Source of the DNA: Mesorhizobium_G sp050247155
GTDB lineage: Bacteria; Pseudomonadota; Alphaproteobacteria; Rhizobiales; Rhizobiaceae
Reading direction: 5' to 3'
DNA: 64,000 bases
Assembly: GCA_050247155.1 (NCBI GenBank)
Contig: JBFWUS010000018.1
Coordinates: 1-64,000, forward strand
Position 1 is the stretch's first letter; each line of letters opens with the position of its first letter. Positions 34,445 through 41,911 of the stretch are shown here, one piece after another. Made by a program: the position numbers and the translations under genes. The notes beneath the pieces are model-generated. The model was not told where the DNA came from, did not search any database, and saw only the letters and a program-made list of their open reading frames with translations.

Positions 34445-36610
34445 CTAGGCCGCCTTCAGCCTCCGAGCCGTCATGTCGCGCAGGTCGGCGATCGAAAGCA
34501 GCGTTCGTCGGGACCAGGTGTCGAACGCCGCTCTGTCGCGGACGCCATTTTCGAAGCCTCGATTGTCCTCCGCCAGCCGTGTCAACTCGCGAACGAAATG
34601 TCCCAGTTCGGTGTCGTCATCGACGTTGATCTGCATGTAGGAGGCCAAAACCTCGAGACCCTCGACGGCGACGGGCACGCCGTCGGGATTATAGTTGTTG
34701 GCGACATCTTCGAGTTCGGTGAGGCATCGCCTCCAGCCCTCGACCGCAAGTCTTTCCTTTTCGCTGCGCGGTCCTCGTTGAACGAGCGCATTTGCGAGCG
34801 CGTGAAGCCGCTCCGGTGCCTGGTCGAGCCAGCGGTCAACGATTGGCATTGCGACTTGGGTCGGACTGCGCGAATGCGTTCTGGCGTCAGCGGCGATCGT
34901 CGTGATCCGCCCGGGCGCAAAGTTGAGGTGTCGGCACACCTCAAGTTGTAGCGATCGCAGCTCGGCGACGTTGATTGGCCACCACCGCGCAAATTCCTGC
35001 GCGCGGTAGAAGGCGATCACTTCCACCGCATGGCGTCCGTTGCCGAGACTCCTTCGCTTGAACTCGACGAGGCTGAAGGAGGCAAACTCCTCATTGCTGC
35101 CATCAACAGTGAAATCACGAAACGGATCGACCAAAACGGCGAGGGCGCGTGTGCTTGCCTTCTGCTCGAGCAGCTTCTTGATGCGATCGATCTGATCGAT
35201 CTTTCCTCCGAAGCGGCGCAGCCGGCTGCCATGAACGAAGGGCATGCGCTGCTCCAGCTTCGAGCGGCCCAACTGCCACCAACCGACAAGCTCACGCAGC
35301 CATTCCTGCCGACCACTGGGTTCCAGAGGCTCCGCCATCGGATAGCTGGCAGGTAGTGGCAACGCGTCGATGTCCGTCGCCTGCAGATCGAGATGAACGA
35401 CCAGAGTATTGCCTTCGGCTTCGGCGCCGCCCACCGCTACGACACGCTCGTACACCTCGTCGATGTCGCTCCCCTGAATCGTCGTCGGGCCGTTCGGCAG
35501 GCTCGGAGATGACCAAAGGCGCTTGGTCGTAGCCGGTGCGAGGGCGGTATCCACGCCGCCGCGTTGCAGCGGGATCGGCTCAACCTGGATCGAAGGGGTA
35601 TAGGGCAGCCCTCCAAACGTCAGCAGACGCACGGCATCGGTCTCGCGGCCGGCTTCGAAGGTGGCACCGGAGACGACCAAGAGGCGCCGGGCAGTGTCAC
35701 CGCCGTGATCGTAGACATGGTCAAACTGGGCGGCGTGTTCATGCTTGTGGCCGTGAATGACAACGTCGAACTCGCGATCGCGCAGAAATGCCCGCACCTG
35801 CTCGAGATTGGAGATGTCGGAAAATGCCTTGATCTCTTCGCGAAGGCTCGGTGAGCGCAGATGATGATGCAGCACGGCGATGCGTAGTTGCCGCCCGTGC
35901 TCCGGGCGAGGCGTTCGGTCCACCAACCGCCTCACCTGCTCCAATTGATGTTCCGAAATCCGGGCCATGTCGTATCGGGCGAGGGCGTCGAGCTGCTGTT
36001 GTAGCTTGCCCTCCTTGTCTGTGTCGGACCCGGACGCGAGGTGCGGCAACTGCGCCCACACGCTGGCGAGCGGCTCTGGCAGTACCGCAGCCGTGTGGCA
36101 CCAATTGCTCGAATTGATCGGAAAGATCGCCCAGTCCCTGCCGGCGCCGACAAGCGAGTGCGGCGCCGTGGAGCCAGCGTCATCGACACCATCGAGCCAG
36201 GGCACGACACATCCGCGTGCGCGCCACGTGGCGCAGAAGTCCCTGTAACGCTCGGCGGTACCCGGGTCGTAGGCGCGGTCGACATCATGATTGCCGGGTG
36301 TTGCCACGATGCGCTCCGCTGTGATGCCGAGCGGTCCGAAGAAGCTGAGCAGTAGGTCGAGCAGGAGCTCGTGGCCGCCCTGTCGGCCGCGGTCCTGCGC
36401 GTCCCCCGAAAAGATCACGCCGTCGAGGCTGCGCCCTTCGCGCGTCAAGCGCTCGGCTAACCGCTCGAACACCTGGCGAAGGGCGGCCTCGCGCGTTTGC
36501 GGCTGCAGGCCGGCGACGACCGTCTTGCGGTCATCCCGTTCCAACGTCGTCCCGGCATAAGCGATGTGCGCATCGGTGACGTGCAGGAACCTCGCTGAAG
36601 CCGAACTCAT
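34445..36610 (-). CDS. Calcineurin-like phosphoesterase fused to thymidylate-synthase-like domain
   Basis: 721 residues with a GAGGGG ribosome site. Residues 6-330 are a metallophosphoesterase: VTDAH (13), GDAQDRG (69), PGNHD (105), LHHH (247) and HGHKH (286) supply the metal ligands. Residues 435-595 resemble a thymidylate synthase: FGGKIDQIDRIKKLLE, then FYRAQEFARWWPINVAELRSL and the TTIAADARTHS equivalent of the nucleotide-binding end. No cysteine is present where the catalytic Cys is expected, so this domain probably binds rather than methylates nucleotides. The fusion suggests cleavage of a nucleotide or nucleic-acid phosphoester. It diverges from the MazG-like gene. Confidence 0.75.
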   Translation of the reverse strand: MSSASARFLHVTDAHIAYAGTTLERDDRKTVVAGLQPQTREAALRQVFERLAERLTREGRSLDGVIFSGDAQDRGRQGGHELLLDLLLSFFGPLGITAERIVATPGNHDVDRAYDPGTAERYRDFCATWRARGCVVPWLDGVDDAGSTAPHSLVGAGRDWAIFPINSSNWCHTAAVLPEPLASVWAQLPHLASGSDTDKEGKLQQQLDALARYDMARISEHQLEQVRRLVDRTPRPEHGRQLRIAVLHHHLRSPSLREEIKAFSDISNLEQVRAFLRDREFDVVIHGHKHEHAAQFDHVYDHGGDTARRLLVVSGATFEAGRETDAVRLLTFGGLPYTPSIQVEPIPLQRGGVDTALAPATTKRLWSSPSLPNGPTTIQGSDIDEVYERVVAVGGAEAEGNTLVVHLDLQATDIDALPLPASYPMAEPLEPSGRQEWLRELVGWWQLGRSKLEQRMPFVHGSRLRRFGGKIDQIDRIKKLLEQKASTRALAVLVDPFRDFTVDGSNEEFASFSLVEFKRRSLGNGRHAVEVIAFYRAQEFARWWPINVAELRSLQLEVCRHLNFAPGRITTIAADARTHSRSPTQVAMPIVDRWLDQAPERLHALANALVQRGPRSEKERLAVEGWRRCLTELEDVANNYNPDGVPVAVEGLEVLASYMQINVDDDTELGHFVRELTRLAEDNRGFENGVRDRAAFDTWSRRTLLSIADLRDMTARRLKAA

Positions 36611-36743
36611 TTCGTTTCCCCTCGCTCGCCGACCAAAACCGCTAACTCTTCTTCTATACTGTTGGTCTCGGCAGAATTCGCCATGCCATTCACTTGCGTC
36701 AATGGCTGAGGTGCGGCAAGATTCTTAGGAGGGGGTTCATCGT
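36611..36743. promoter_or_regulatory. Divergent control region of phosphoesterase and MazG-like genes
   Basis: 133 bases between two divergent starts, so promoters for both should lie here. GCCATT (36683-36688) and AATGGC (36699-36704) form a 6-base inverted repeat with a 10-base spacer, and TATACT at 36654-36659 could be a -10 element for the plus-strand gene. These are weak signals; the main support is gene layout. Confidence 0.35.
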
Positions 36744-37970
36744 ATGGCGGTCGACGGTCGCGCGCTTATCAGGAGCCAGGGCTCCCTCTTCGGCGACGGC
36801 GACCGACCCATCGGTCTCGACGAATACCAGGCCTTCACCACCCGTACCGATCGCAACGAAAAAGCAGGCGCCGACGGCCTTGGCTTCGTGCTGCTCGGAT
36901 TGTTCGGGGAAGTTGGAAGTCTGTTGAGCGCGCTCAAAAAGAAGCAGCGCGACAAGGACGCCTTCGCCGCCTATCACGACGAGGTCATCGAAGAGCTGGG
37001 CGACGCTCTGTGGTACTTTGCGAACGCCGCACTTCGCGCCGAGTTGCCGCTCAGCCAGATCGCGCGCAGCATCCCCGCCAAGCTCGAAGACTGGGACTAC
37101 AAGGGCCGCACCGGCGCCTCGACGTTTGAGGATCTTCAGCAGTCAGACGCGCCCTTCGAAGGGGCACTAGCCGGCGAGGAGGTCGAGCATCGTCTGCTTG
37201 CCCTCGCCGGAAAGGTTGGAGTGCTCCTGGCCGATTTTAGCGAAGGGCAGATCAAGAAGAACCGCGACCGTCTCTCGGCGGATCTCGTCGAGATTTTCCG
37301 CGCACTGCTGATGGCGGCGGATGACGCTCAGGTGAGCCTCGAGCAGGCGGCCCGGAACAATGTCGTCAAGACGCTCGGTCGCTGGCCGGACGAGCGGCAG
37401 TGGGGCCTTTTGTTCGACGAAGGGTTTCCGGACTACGAGCAATTGCCGCGCCAGATGCGCGTCGACTTCATCGAGCGGACGGTGAACGGCCGGACCTTCG
37501 TCGTTCAGCAGTGGAACGGGGTCAACCTGGGCAGCCCGCTGACCGACAACCGCCACGAACCAGACGACTATCGATACCACGACGTCTTCCACCTCGCCTT
37601 CGCCGGGATCCTTGGATGGTCGCCGACGATGCGGGCGCTGCTGCGCCTCAAACGCAAGAGCCGTCCCGAGATCGATGAGAATGAAGACGGCGCGCGCGCC
37701 AACATCATCGAAGAAGGCATCTCGACGTGGATCTTCAATCATGGTCTACGCCAGGCCGAGTTTCGGAACGCCACCACTCTCGACTACGGCCTGCTCAAGG
37801 CCGTGCATGAGCTGGTTCGCGGCTACGAGGTCGAGAGCCGTCCCCTCTGGCAATGGGAGCGCGCGATCCTTGAAGGATTCCGGGTGTTCCGCGAGCTCAA
37901 GAAGCATCGCAACGGTGCGGTCACAATCGACCTCACCAAGCGCACCATAGAGTTTGAAGAGCTGCCATGA
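36744..37970 (+). CDS. MazG-like nucleotide pyrophosphohydrolase with C-terminal His/Asp/Glu domain
   Basis: 408 residues with an AGGAGGGGG ribosome site. Residues 25-115 carry a MazG fold (GLFGEVGSLLSALKKK, then HDEVIEELGDALWYFANAA); the first motif has Ser where the second Glu of the usual E-x-x-E is expected, while EELGD is intact. A degenerate second MazG-like repeat may span 145-215. The C-terminal domain (about 228-405) has YHDVFHLAF (H279, D280, H283) and IIEEGIS (E323, E324), possible metal ligands, and I do not recognise its family. MazG enzymes hydrolyse nucleoside triphosphates. It is coupled by ATGA to the glycosylase-like gene. Confidence 0.8.
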   Translation: MAVDGRALIRSQGSLFGDGDRPIGLDEYQAFTTRTDRNEKAGADGLGFVLLGLFGEVGSLLSALKKKQRDKDAFAAYHDEVIEELGDALWYFANAALRAELPLSQIARSIPAKLEDWDYKGRTGASTFEDLQQSDAPFEGALAGEEVEHRLLALAGKVGVLLADFSEGQIKKNRDRLSADLVEIFRALLMAADDAQVSLEQAARNNVVKTLGRWPDERQWGLLFDEGFPDYEQLPRQMRVDFIERTVNGRTFVVQQWNGVNLGSPLTDNRHEPDDYRYHDVFHLAFAGILGWSPTMRALLRLKRKSRPEIDENEDGARANIIEEGISTWIFNHGLRQAEFRNATTLDYGLLKAVHELVRGYEVESRPLWQWERAILEGFRVFRELKKHRNGAVTIDLTKRTIEFEELP

Positions 37971-38650
37971 GTGACCACCCGCAAAACGCCGAGGAGTTTG
38001 TCGAACTCGTCGCCGCCTTGAGGTTCGACGACGCCTTCAACCCGTATTCGGACTTGTGCTCGGACTTTGATCGCCCCGACGCCGCCCGCATTCGGCGCCA
38101 CAACCTGATCACGGTTCTGGACGCCGCGATCGACCAGGGTGTCAACTCCATCTGGGTAGCCCGCGATCTGGGATATCGCGGCGGCCGGCGCACTGGGCTT
38201 GCGCTGACCGATGAAGTACATCTTGGGGCACACGCCGACCTCTTGGGCACCGCCCCGCTAGCGCGGTCAACCAATGGTCCCGTCATGGCCGAGCGCACCG
38301 CCACCGTGATCTGGCAGATGCTCATCGCGATCAGACAGCCGGTCTTTCTTTGGAACGTCTTTCCGCTCCATCCGCATACGGCGGGCGATCCCATGTCCAA
38401 TCGCTGCCATACGCGCGGCGAGCGACTGGCGTGCCGGCACATTATGGTCGGGCTCATCCATCTGCTGTCACCGTCCCGCGTCCTCGCCATCGGCCGGGAC
38501 GCCCAACTCGCGCTAGATGACCTGGGCGTGACAGCCGAAAAAGTCAGACACCCCAGCTACGGTGGCCAAGCGGAGTTCATCGCCGGCGTCAGCACACATT
38601 ATGGTCTGGACGCCGAAGACACGCAGAAAATCACCCCGCTCTTCGCCTGA
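37967..38650 (+). CDS. Uracil-DNA-glycosylase-superfamily protein
   Basis: 227 residues, overlapping the MazG-like stop by four bases. The first active-site motif is replaced by WVARDLGYRGGRRTGLALTDE (about 63-83), like the GEAPG-x-RG-x-R-x-TG-x-x-FT-E form of mobile-element glycosylases. FLWNVFPLHPH (127-137) gives the Asn region and VRHPSYGGQAEF (193-204) is the second motif with HPS. Such proteins flip and excise uracil or a modified base from DNA, or have become nucleotide-binding. The CNPYSDLC-like N-terminus could hold an iron-sulfur site only if more cysteines were present, which is not so. Confidence 0.78.
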   Translation: MSDHPQNAEEFVELVAALRFDDAFNPYSDLCSDFDRPDAARIRRHNLITVLDAAIDQGVNSIWVARDLGYRGGRRTGLALTDEVHLGAHADLLGTAPLARSTNGPVMAERTATVIWQMLIAIRQPVFLWNVFPLHPHTAGDPMSNRCHTRGERLACRHIMVGLIHLLSPSRVLAIGRDAQLALDDLGVTAEKVRHPSYGGQAEFIAGVSTHYGLDAEDTQKITPLFA

Positions 38651-38694
38651 TCGCTTGAAGCATCAACCGGGCGGCACAGCCGGCGCCGCCGCCT

Positions 38695-39459
38695 TCACGC
38701 TGCCGCTTTGACGAGGCCGGCCGCGCAGTCATCGACCAGCGCGATCACCTCGGCCTTGCCCCAGCCTTCCGTGTCGAGGCGGGCGGATGTCGAGTTGACG
38801 GTCAGCGTGCCGACCTCGAAGCCGCTTTCGCGCGCGATGAAATCAAGCAGGCGTCCGAGGCCGAGCAGATTGCCGAGGGTCTTCTGGACGTAGTAGTGGT
38901 TCCGATAGAGGGCGATCATGTGCAACGAGCCATTCCGCTCCGGCTTCAGCTCGATCATGCTGAGGCACTGCCGGTTCAGCGCCTTGCGCATGTCTCTAAC
39001 CGGATCGGAGATGATGATCTCGTAGCGGTTTTCATAGAAGCGGCCGGTGCGGGCATCTTTGAGCATACGGATGTTCTCCGCCAGCTGGTCGATCCGCCCG
39101 CCCTTACGGTCTTCCCAATTGACCATGCGCTCGAAATAGCGACCCCATTCGCCCGGGGTGCACATGCGGCGCTTGTAGACCTCGAGATAGCGCTCGCGCA
39201 GCGCATCAACACCATCACCCCGATCCAACGCAGACGGGAAAATGGTATTGACAACCGTAGCCACGGAGTGTGCGCCGTGCGCCCGCAGGAAGCGGTCGAC
39301 CGTCATGATCACCGCGTCTTCGTCGGGATCTGCGGCAAGCGGCTGCTCGATGTGTAGCATCACACCGCCGAGGGTAAGGTTGGGTTGGGCACCGAGGCGA
39401 GCCGCTGCTTCAACCCACGCGCGCACGGGCGTCGATGCCGCCGGCATCGGATTGTAGAA
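38695..39459 (-). CDS. Thymidylate-synthase-like protein
   Basis: 254 residues from an ATG at 39459 with a GAAGGAG site; longer in-frame starts to 39492 exist. The TS fold is seen from GRYFERMVNWEDRKGGRIDQLAENIRMLKD (about 103-132) through the catalytic-type cysteine in LNRQCLSMIELKP, the YRNH and LGNLLGLGRLLDF helix and the end TLTVNSTSARLD. Spacing of R, IDQ, C, YR and N matches the enzyme, so it may methylate or hydroxymethylate a pyrimidine nucleotide; mechanism-level proof is absent. It is the last gene of a five-gene overlapping operon and converges on the glycosylase-like gene. Confidence 0.78.
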   Translation of the reverse strand, partial: FYNPMPAASTPVRAWVEAAARLGAQPNLTLGGVMLHIEQPLAADPDEDAVIMTVDRFLRAHGAHSVATVVNTIFPSALDRGDGVDALRERYLEVYKRRMCTPGEWGRYFERMVNWEDRKGGRIDQLAENIRMLKDARTGRFYENRYEIIISDPVRDMRKALNRQCLSMIELKPERNGSLHMIALYRNHYYVQKTLGNLLGLGRLLDFIARESGFEVGTLTVNSTSARLDTEGWGKAEVIALVDDCAAGLVKAAA

Positions 39460-40132
39460 CATCGCCATCTCCTTCATTGATGCTGAAGCCACCGAACAGA
39501 CGGCGGCTCAGATATGGTTGGCGTACCCAGGCATGCCCATCGGCGCCCCAGGCCGGCCCCCACGAATTACGGATCAGAATGAGGTCTTCGCTCCCGAAAC
39601 GACCGTAGCCGACAGCAACGACAGCGTGCCCGCGTTGGCGGTCGATCGGTTCGCCGTCGTCGGGGAGGATGATTTCGGTTCCCGTCCGCAGCCACGCTGT
39701 CGCGGCGGTGAAGGCGCCCGAAACAAAGAGCGCCAGGACGACCGGCCTGCCGCGATCAAGCACTTGCCGAACCTCAGCAAGGTCCGTGCCGCAGCCATCC
39801 GATCCGCACCGAAAGAGCACTGACACCCCAGCCGGAGGCTGCCAGGCCGCGCCCGACGGGGGCAGCCCGTTGTACGGCCACATTGGCTCGAGGGGCTGTC
39901 CGAGATCCTGCAACACGTTTCGGGTGTCCGGCATCGTGGTGCCTTCGCGCGGTCCGGTGCCGGCGCGCTGTGCGGCATGGTAGAATAGCCACTCGACGCA
40001 CAACGGATCGAGATCACCGCGCGCCTGCTCATGGACTGCCGAGGCAGCGAATGACAAGCACGTCGGACGGCGACCTTGATCACGGACCGGCCCGAGAACG
40101 GACCGCAAATCTTGCAGGATGTCGAGCGTCAT
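39410..40132 (-). CDS. Papain-like C1 cysteine protease without propeptide
   Basis: 240 residues. The catalytic residues are in place: Q19 and C25 in VRDQGRRPTCLSFAASAVHE, H169 in RGHAVVAVGYG, and N189 in LIRNSWGPAWG. There is no signal peptide and no inhibitory propeptide, so an active protease would be made in the cytoplasm. The upstream gene, overlapping by four bases, ends in a chagasin-type inhibitor domain that targets exactly this protease class. The 3' end overlaps the TS-like gene by 50 bases. Protein target unknown. Confidence 0.88.
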   Translation of the reverse strand: MTLDILQDLRSVLGPVRDQGRRPTCLSFAASAVHEQARGDLDPLCVEWLFYHAAQRAGTGPREGTTMPDTRNVLQDLGQPLEPMWPYNGLPPSGAAWQPPAGVSVLFRCGSDGCGTDLAEVRQVLDRGRPVVLALFVSGAFTAATAWLRTGTEIILPDDGEPIDRQRGHAVVAVGYGRFGSEDLILIRNSWGPAWGADGHAWVRQPYLSRRLFGGFSINEGDGDVLQSDAGGIDARARVG

Positions 40133-41157
40133 GAGGCAGCCAGGAGCTCCTCGCGCTGCGGCTCGAACAGCCCAGCCTCGTCGCTTGTCGCGGTCTTGCA
40201 GTAAAGCGTCAGCAGCTGTGGATCGTCTTCAGGCGCCCAAGGTCTGACTTCGCGCAGCGTCAACTGTCCGCCGAGGGGGCGTTTGGCATGAGCCAGCACC
40301 CGGCGCACGGTGGGAGCGCCGATCTGGCCTTCTGGGACGGGTTCTCGTCCATCGCGCAGGATCGCAAAGCCAGCGTCGCGAAGTTCGTCGAAGGTCCAGA
40401 CATAGCCGCTGCCGCTGTCTTCCTTTAGCCGGAGCAGAAAGAGGTCGTCACGGCTGGCTTCGATGACGGCGCCTTCGTCACGCTCCGTCAGATGCCAGAC
40501 GTCGACGCGTTGGGCGTTCTTCAAGGCATAGTCGCCAAGCAGCTGTCGTTTGAGGTCGCGCGGTTCTGCGCTGCGCAGTTGCTGGCCCAGGCTGCGGCCG
40601 ACGACGTGCTCGCGTTCCAGGGCGAACACCGTGGCCCGGTAGCTGGTGCCGAAGCGCAGCGACGCCTGGTAGACGGTCTCCGGTTGGGCGAAGTGGTGGG
40701 GCTCCCAACCGCGTAGTTCCATCTGCTCCTTGATAAGGTATGGCGGAAGCAGGAAGTAAGACGCGAACGCATCTGCCTCGCGTTCCTCCGGCGGAACGCG
40801 GGGGACTCTGGCGCCGTCGCTGGCCCAAGGTGCGCGGCGCAGGATGCCTTCGTCGTCGGCGTGCGGGTCATGACCGAGGACCAGGTGCCCGAGCTCGTGC
40901 GCCGCGGTGAAGCGCTGCATGCCAAGCGGCCGTCGAGTGCTGAGGATGATGCCCGCGACGCCTTCTTCGCGGATGAAGGCGCCGAGGAGCGGCTCGAGAG
41001 GCTGGAACATCAGCGTCGCACCGGAACGCGCGATGCATCCGAAGACATCCACGCGCTGCGCGCGAGACGCGCCGACATCGAGATGCAGATCGCGCTGCAG
41101 ACGCTTGGCGCCGCGGATGCCGCGAAGGATGGATTCGCGCTCGCTACGACCGACCAT
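40129..41157 (-). CDS. ImmA/IrrE metalloprotease fused to chagasin-type (I42) cysteine protease inhibitor
   Basis: 342 residues from an ATG at 41157. Residues 25-195 form an ImmA/IrrE zinc protease: HELGH (87-91) and a third ligand Glu in EREADAFASYFLLP (127). Such proteases cleave a partner XRE repressor, and one is encoded just upstream. Residues 215-315 carry the three inhibitor loops of chagasin: SGSGYVW (248-254, the NPTTGY loop), GQIG (277-280) and RPW (305-307). Chagasin-like domains block papain-type proteases, and a papain gene follows immediately. A tail of about 30 residues ends the protein. Confidence 0.85.
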   Translation of the reverse strand: MVGRSERESILRGIRGAKRLQRDLHLDVGASRAQRVDVFGCIARSGATLMFQPLEPLLGAFIREEGVAGIILSTRRPLGMQRFTAAHELGHLVLGHDPHADDEGILRRAPWASDGARVPRVPPEEREADAFASYFLLPPYLIKEQMELRGWEPHHFAQPETVYQASLRFGTSYRATVFALEREHVVGRSLGQQLRSAEPRDLKRQLLGDYALKNAQRVDVWHLTERDEGAVIEASRDDLFLLRLKEDSGSGYVWTFDELRDAGFAILRDGREPVPEGQIGAPTVRRVLAHAKRPLGGQLTLREVRPWAPEDDPQLLTLYCKTATSDEAGLFEPQREELLAAS

Positions 41158-41524
41158 CACCGGCGACTTTCGATCTGGAACGCAGGAACTCAGCAAACCG
41201 CTGGAGCTCCTGGCGGTCGTTATCCGACAAGGCGCTCGCTGTGCGCGCGAGGAATGCCACATCGGCGGGGACGGCGGCCTCTGGTTCCTCGCCGGTGAAC
41301 CAGGTCACTGGACGCTGATAGAGGCGCGCGAGTTTCTTCAGTTCGATGGCGCTGACGCCGCGTCGACCGTTCTCGATCTCCGAGACGGCAGTGCGCGGCA
41401 GTTCCATATGTTGTGCAACCTGTTCCTGTTTAAGCCCGACATATTCCCTCGCCTCGCGCAGTTTTGCACCGAGGATCAGGCTCTCATCCTCGGCAACGGC
41501 GAAGCCAATCCGTTCAGCGGTCAT
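41144..41524 (-). CDS. XRE-family transcriptional regulator
   Basis: 126 residues. A Cro/C1-type helix-turn-helix lies at about 18-75 (LREAREYVGLKQEQVAQHMELPRTAVSEIENGRRGVSAIELKKLARLY is the span, given only to place it), followed by TWFTGEE and a helical tail (LARTASALSDNDRQELQRFAEFL) of the kind that dimerises or is cut by ImmA proteases. It overlaps the carrier-protein gene upstream (ATGA) and the ImmA gene downstream (14 bases). It probably represses the operon through the palindrome at 41856-41872. Confidence 0.9.
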   Translation of the reverse strand: MTAERIGFAVAEDESLILGAKLREAREYVGLKQEQVAQHMELPRTAVSEIENGRRGVSAIELKKLARLYQRPVTWFTGEEPEAAVPADVAFLARTASALSDNDRQELQRFAEFLRSRSKVAGDGRS

Positions 41525-41814
41525 GGCACTTGCTCTCCTTCCGGCTGCTTTTGCGCTTGCTGCTTGTCCAGCAACTCCACGACCCGCTGGGTGAAGACAG
41601 CGACGCAGGTATTCTCGTCATCGAAGCCTCCCGGCGGCATGGCGGCCTCGGGGAGCTTGACGTTGAACTCTTCTTCGATCCTGAGCGCGATCGACACCAT
41701 GACCAGGGAATCGACCTGCGGCTCCCAGCCCGCTTTCGGGGTGGGTCGATCGGCTTGCGCGCTCCGGATCTCGTCGCGGATAATCGCTTCAATTGTGGCG
41801 GTCGAAACAGTCAT
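41521..41814 (-). CDS. Acyl-carrier-like protein with DSL motif
   Basis: 97 residues from an ATG at 41814 with a GAGG site; an ATG at 41826 is possible. The helical carrier fold is seen in IIRDEI, the phosphopantetheine motif DSL (Ser36) and VSIALRIEEEFNVKLPE, then a late helix VAVFTQRVVELLD. A carrier protein would hold an acyl group as a thioester; no acyl enzyme is encoded nearby. It is the first gene of the operon and overlaps the XRE gene. The hydrophilic end (QAQKQPEGEQ) is atypical. Confidence 0.78.
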   Translation of the reverse strand: MTVSTATIEAIIRDEIRSAQADRPTPKAGWEPQVDSLVMVSIALRIEEEFNVKLPEAAMPPGGFDDENTCVAVFTQRVVELLDKQQAQKQPEGEQVP

Positions 41815-41855
41815 CGAAGACCTCATGTCTCGAAATCCGACACACATATAGACCA

Positions 41856-41872
41856 TGTCGGAAATTCCGACA
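41856..41872. promoter_or_regulatory. Palindromic operator upstream of the carrier/XRE/ImmA operon
   Basis: TGTCGGAA-A-TTCCGACA is a perfect 8-base inverted repeat around one base, 42 bases upstream of the first gene. A second half-like segment TCCGACA occurs at 41836-41842. An XRE-type dimer such as the one encoded by the second gene of this operon would bind such a site, giving autoregulation. Confidence 0.6.
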
Positions 41873-41911
41873 AGAGGCAATCGTGGTTGAGTTGCCGGGC
41901 TACCCTTGCGC

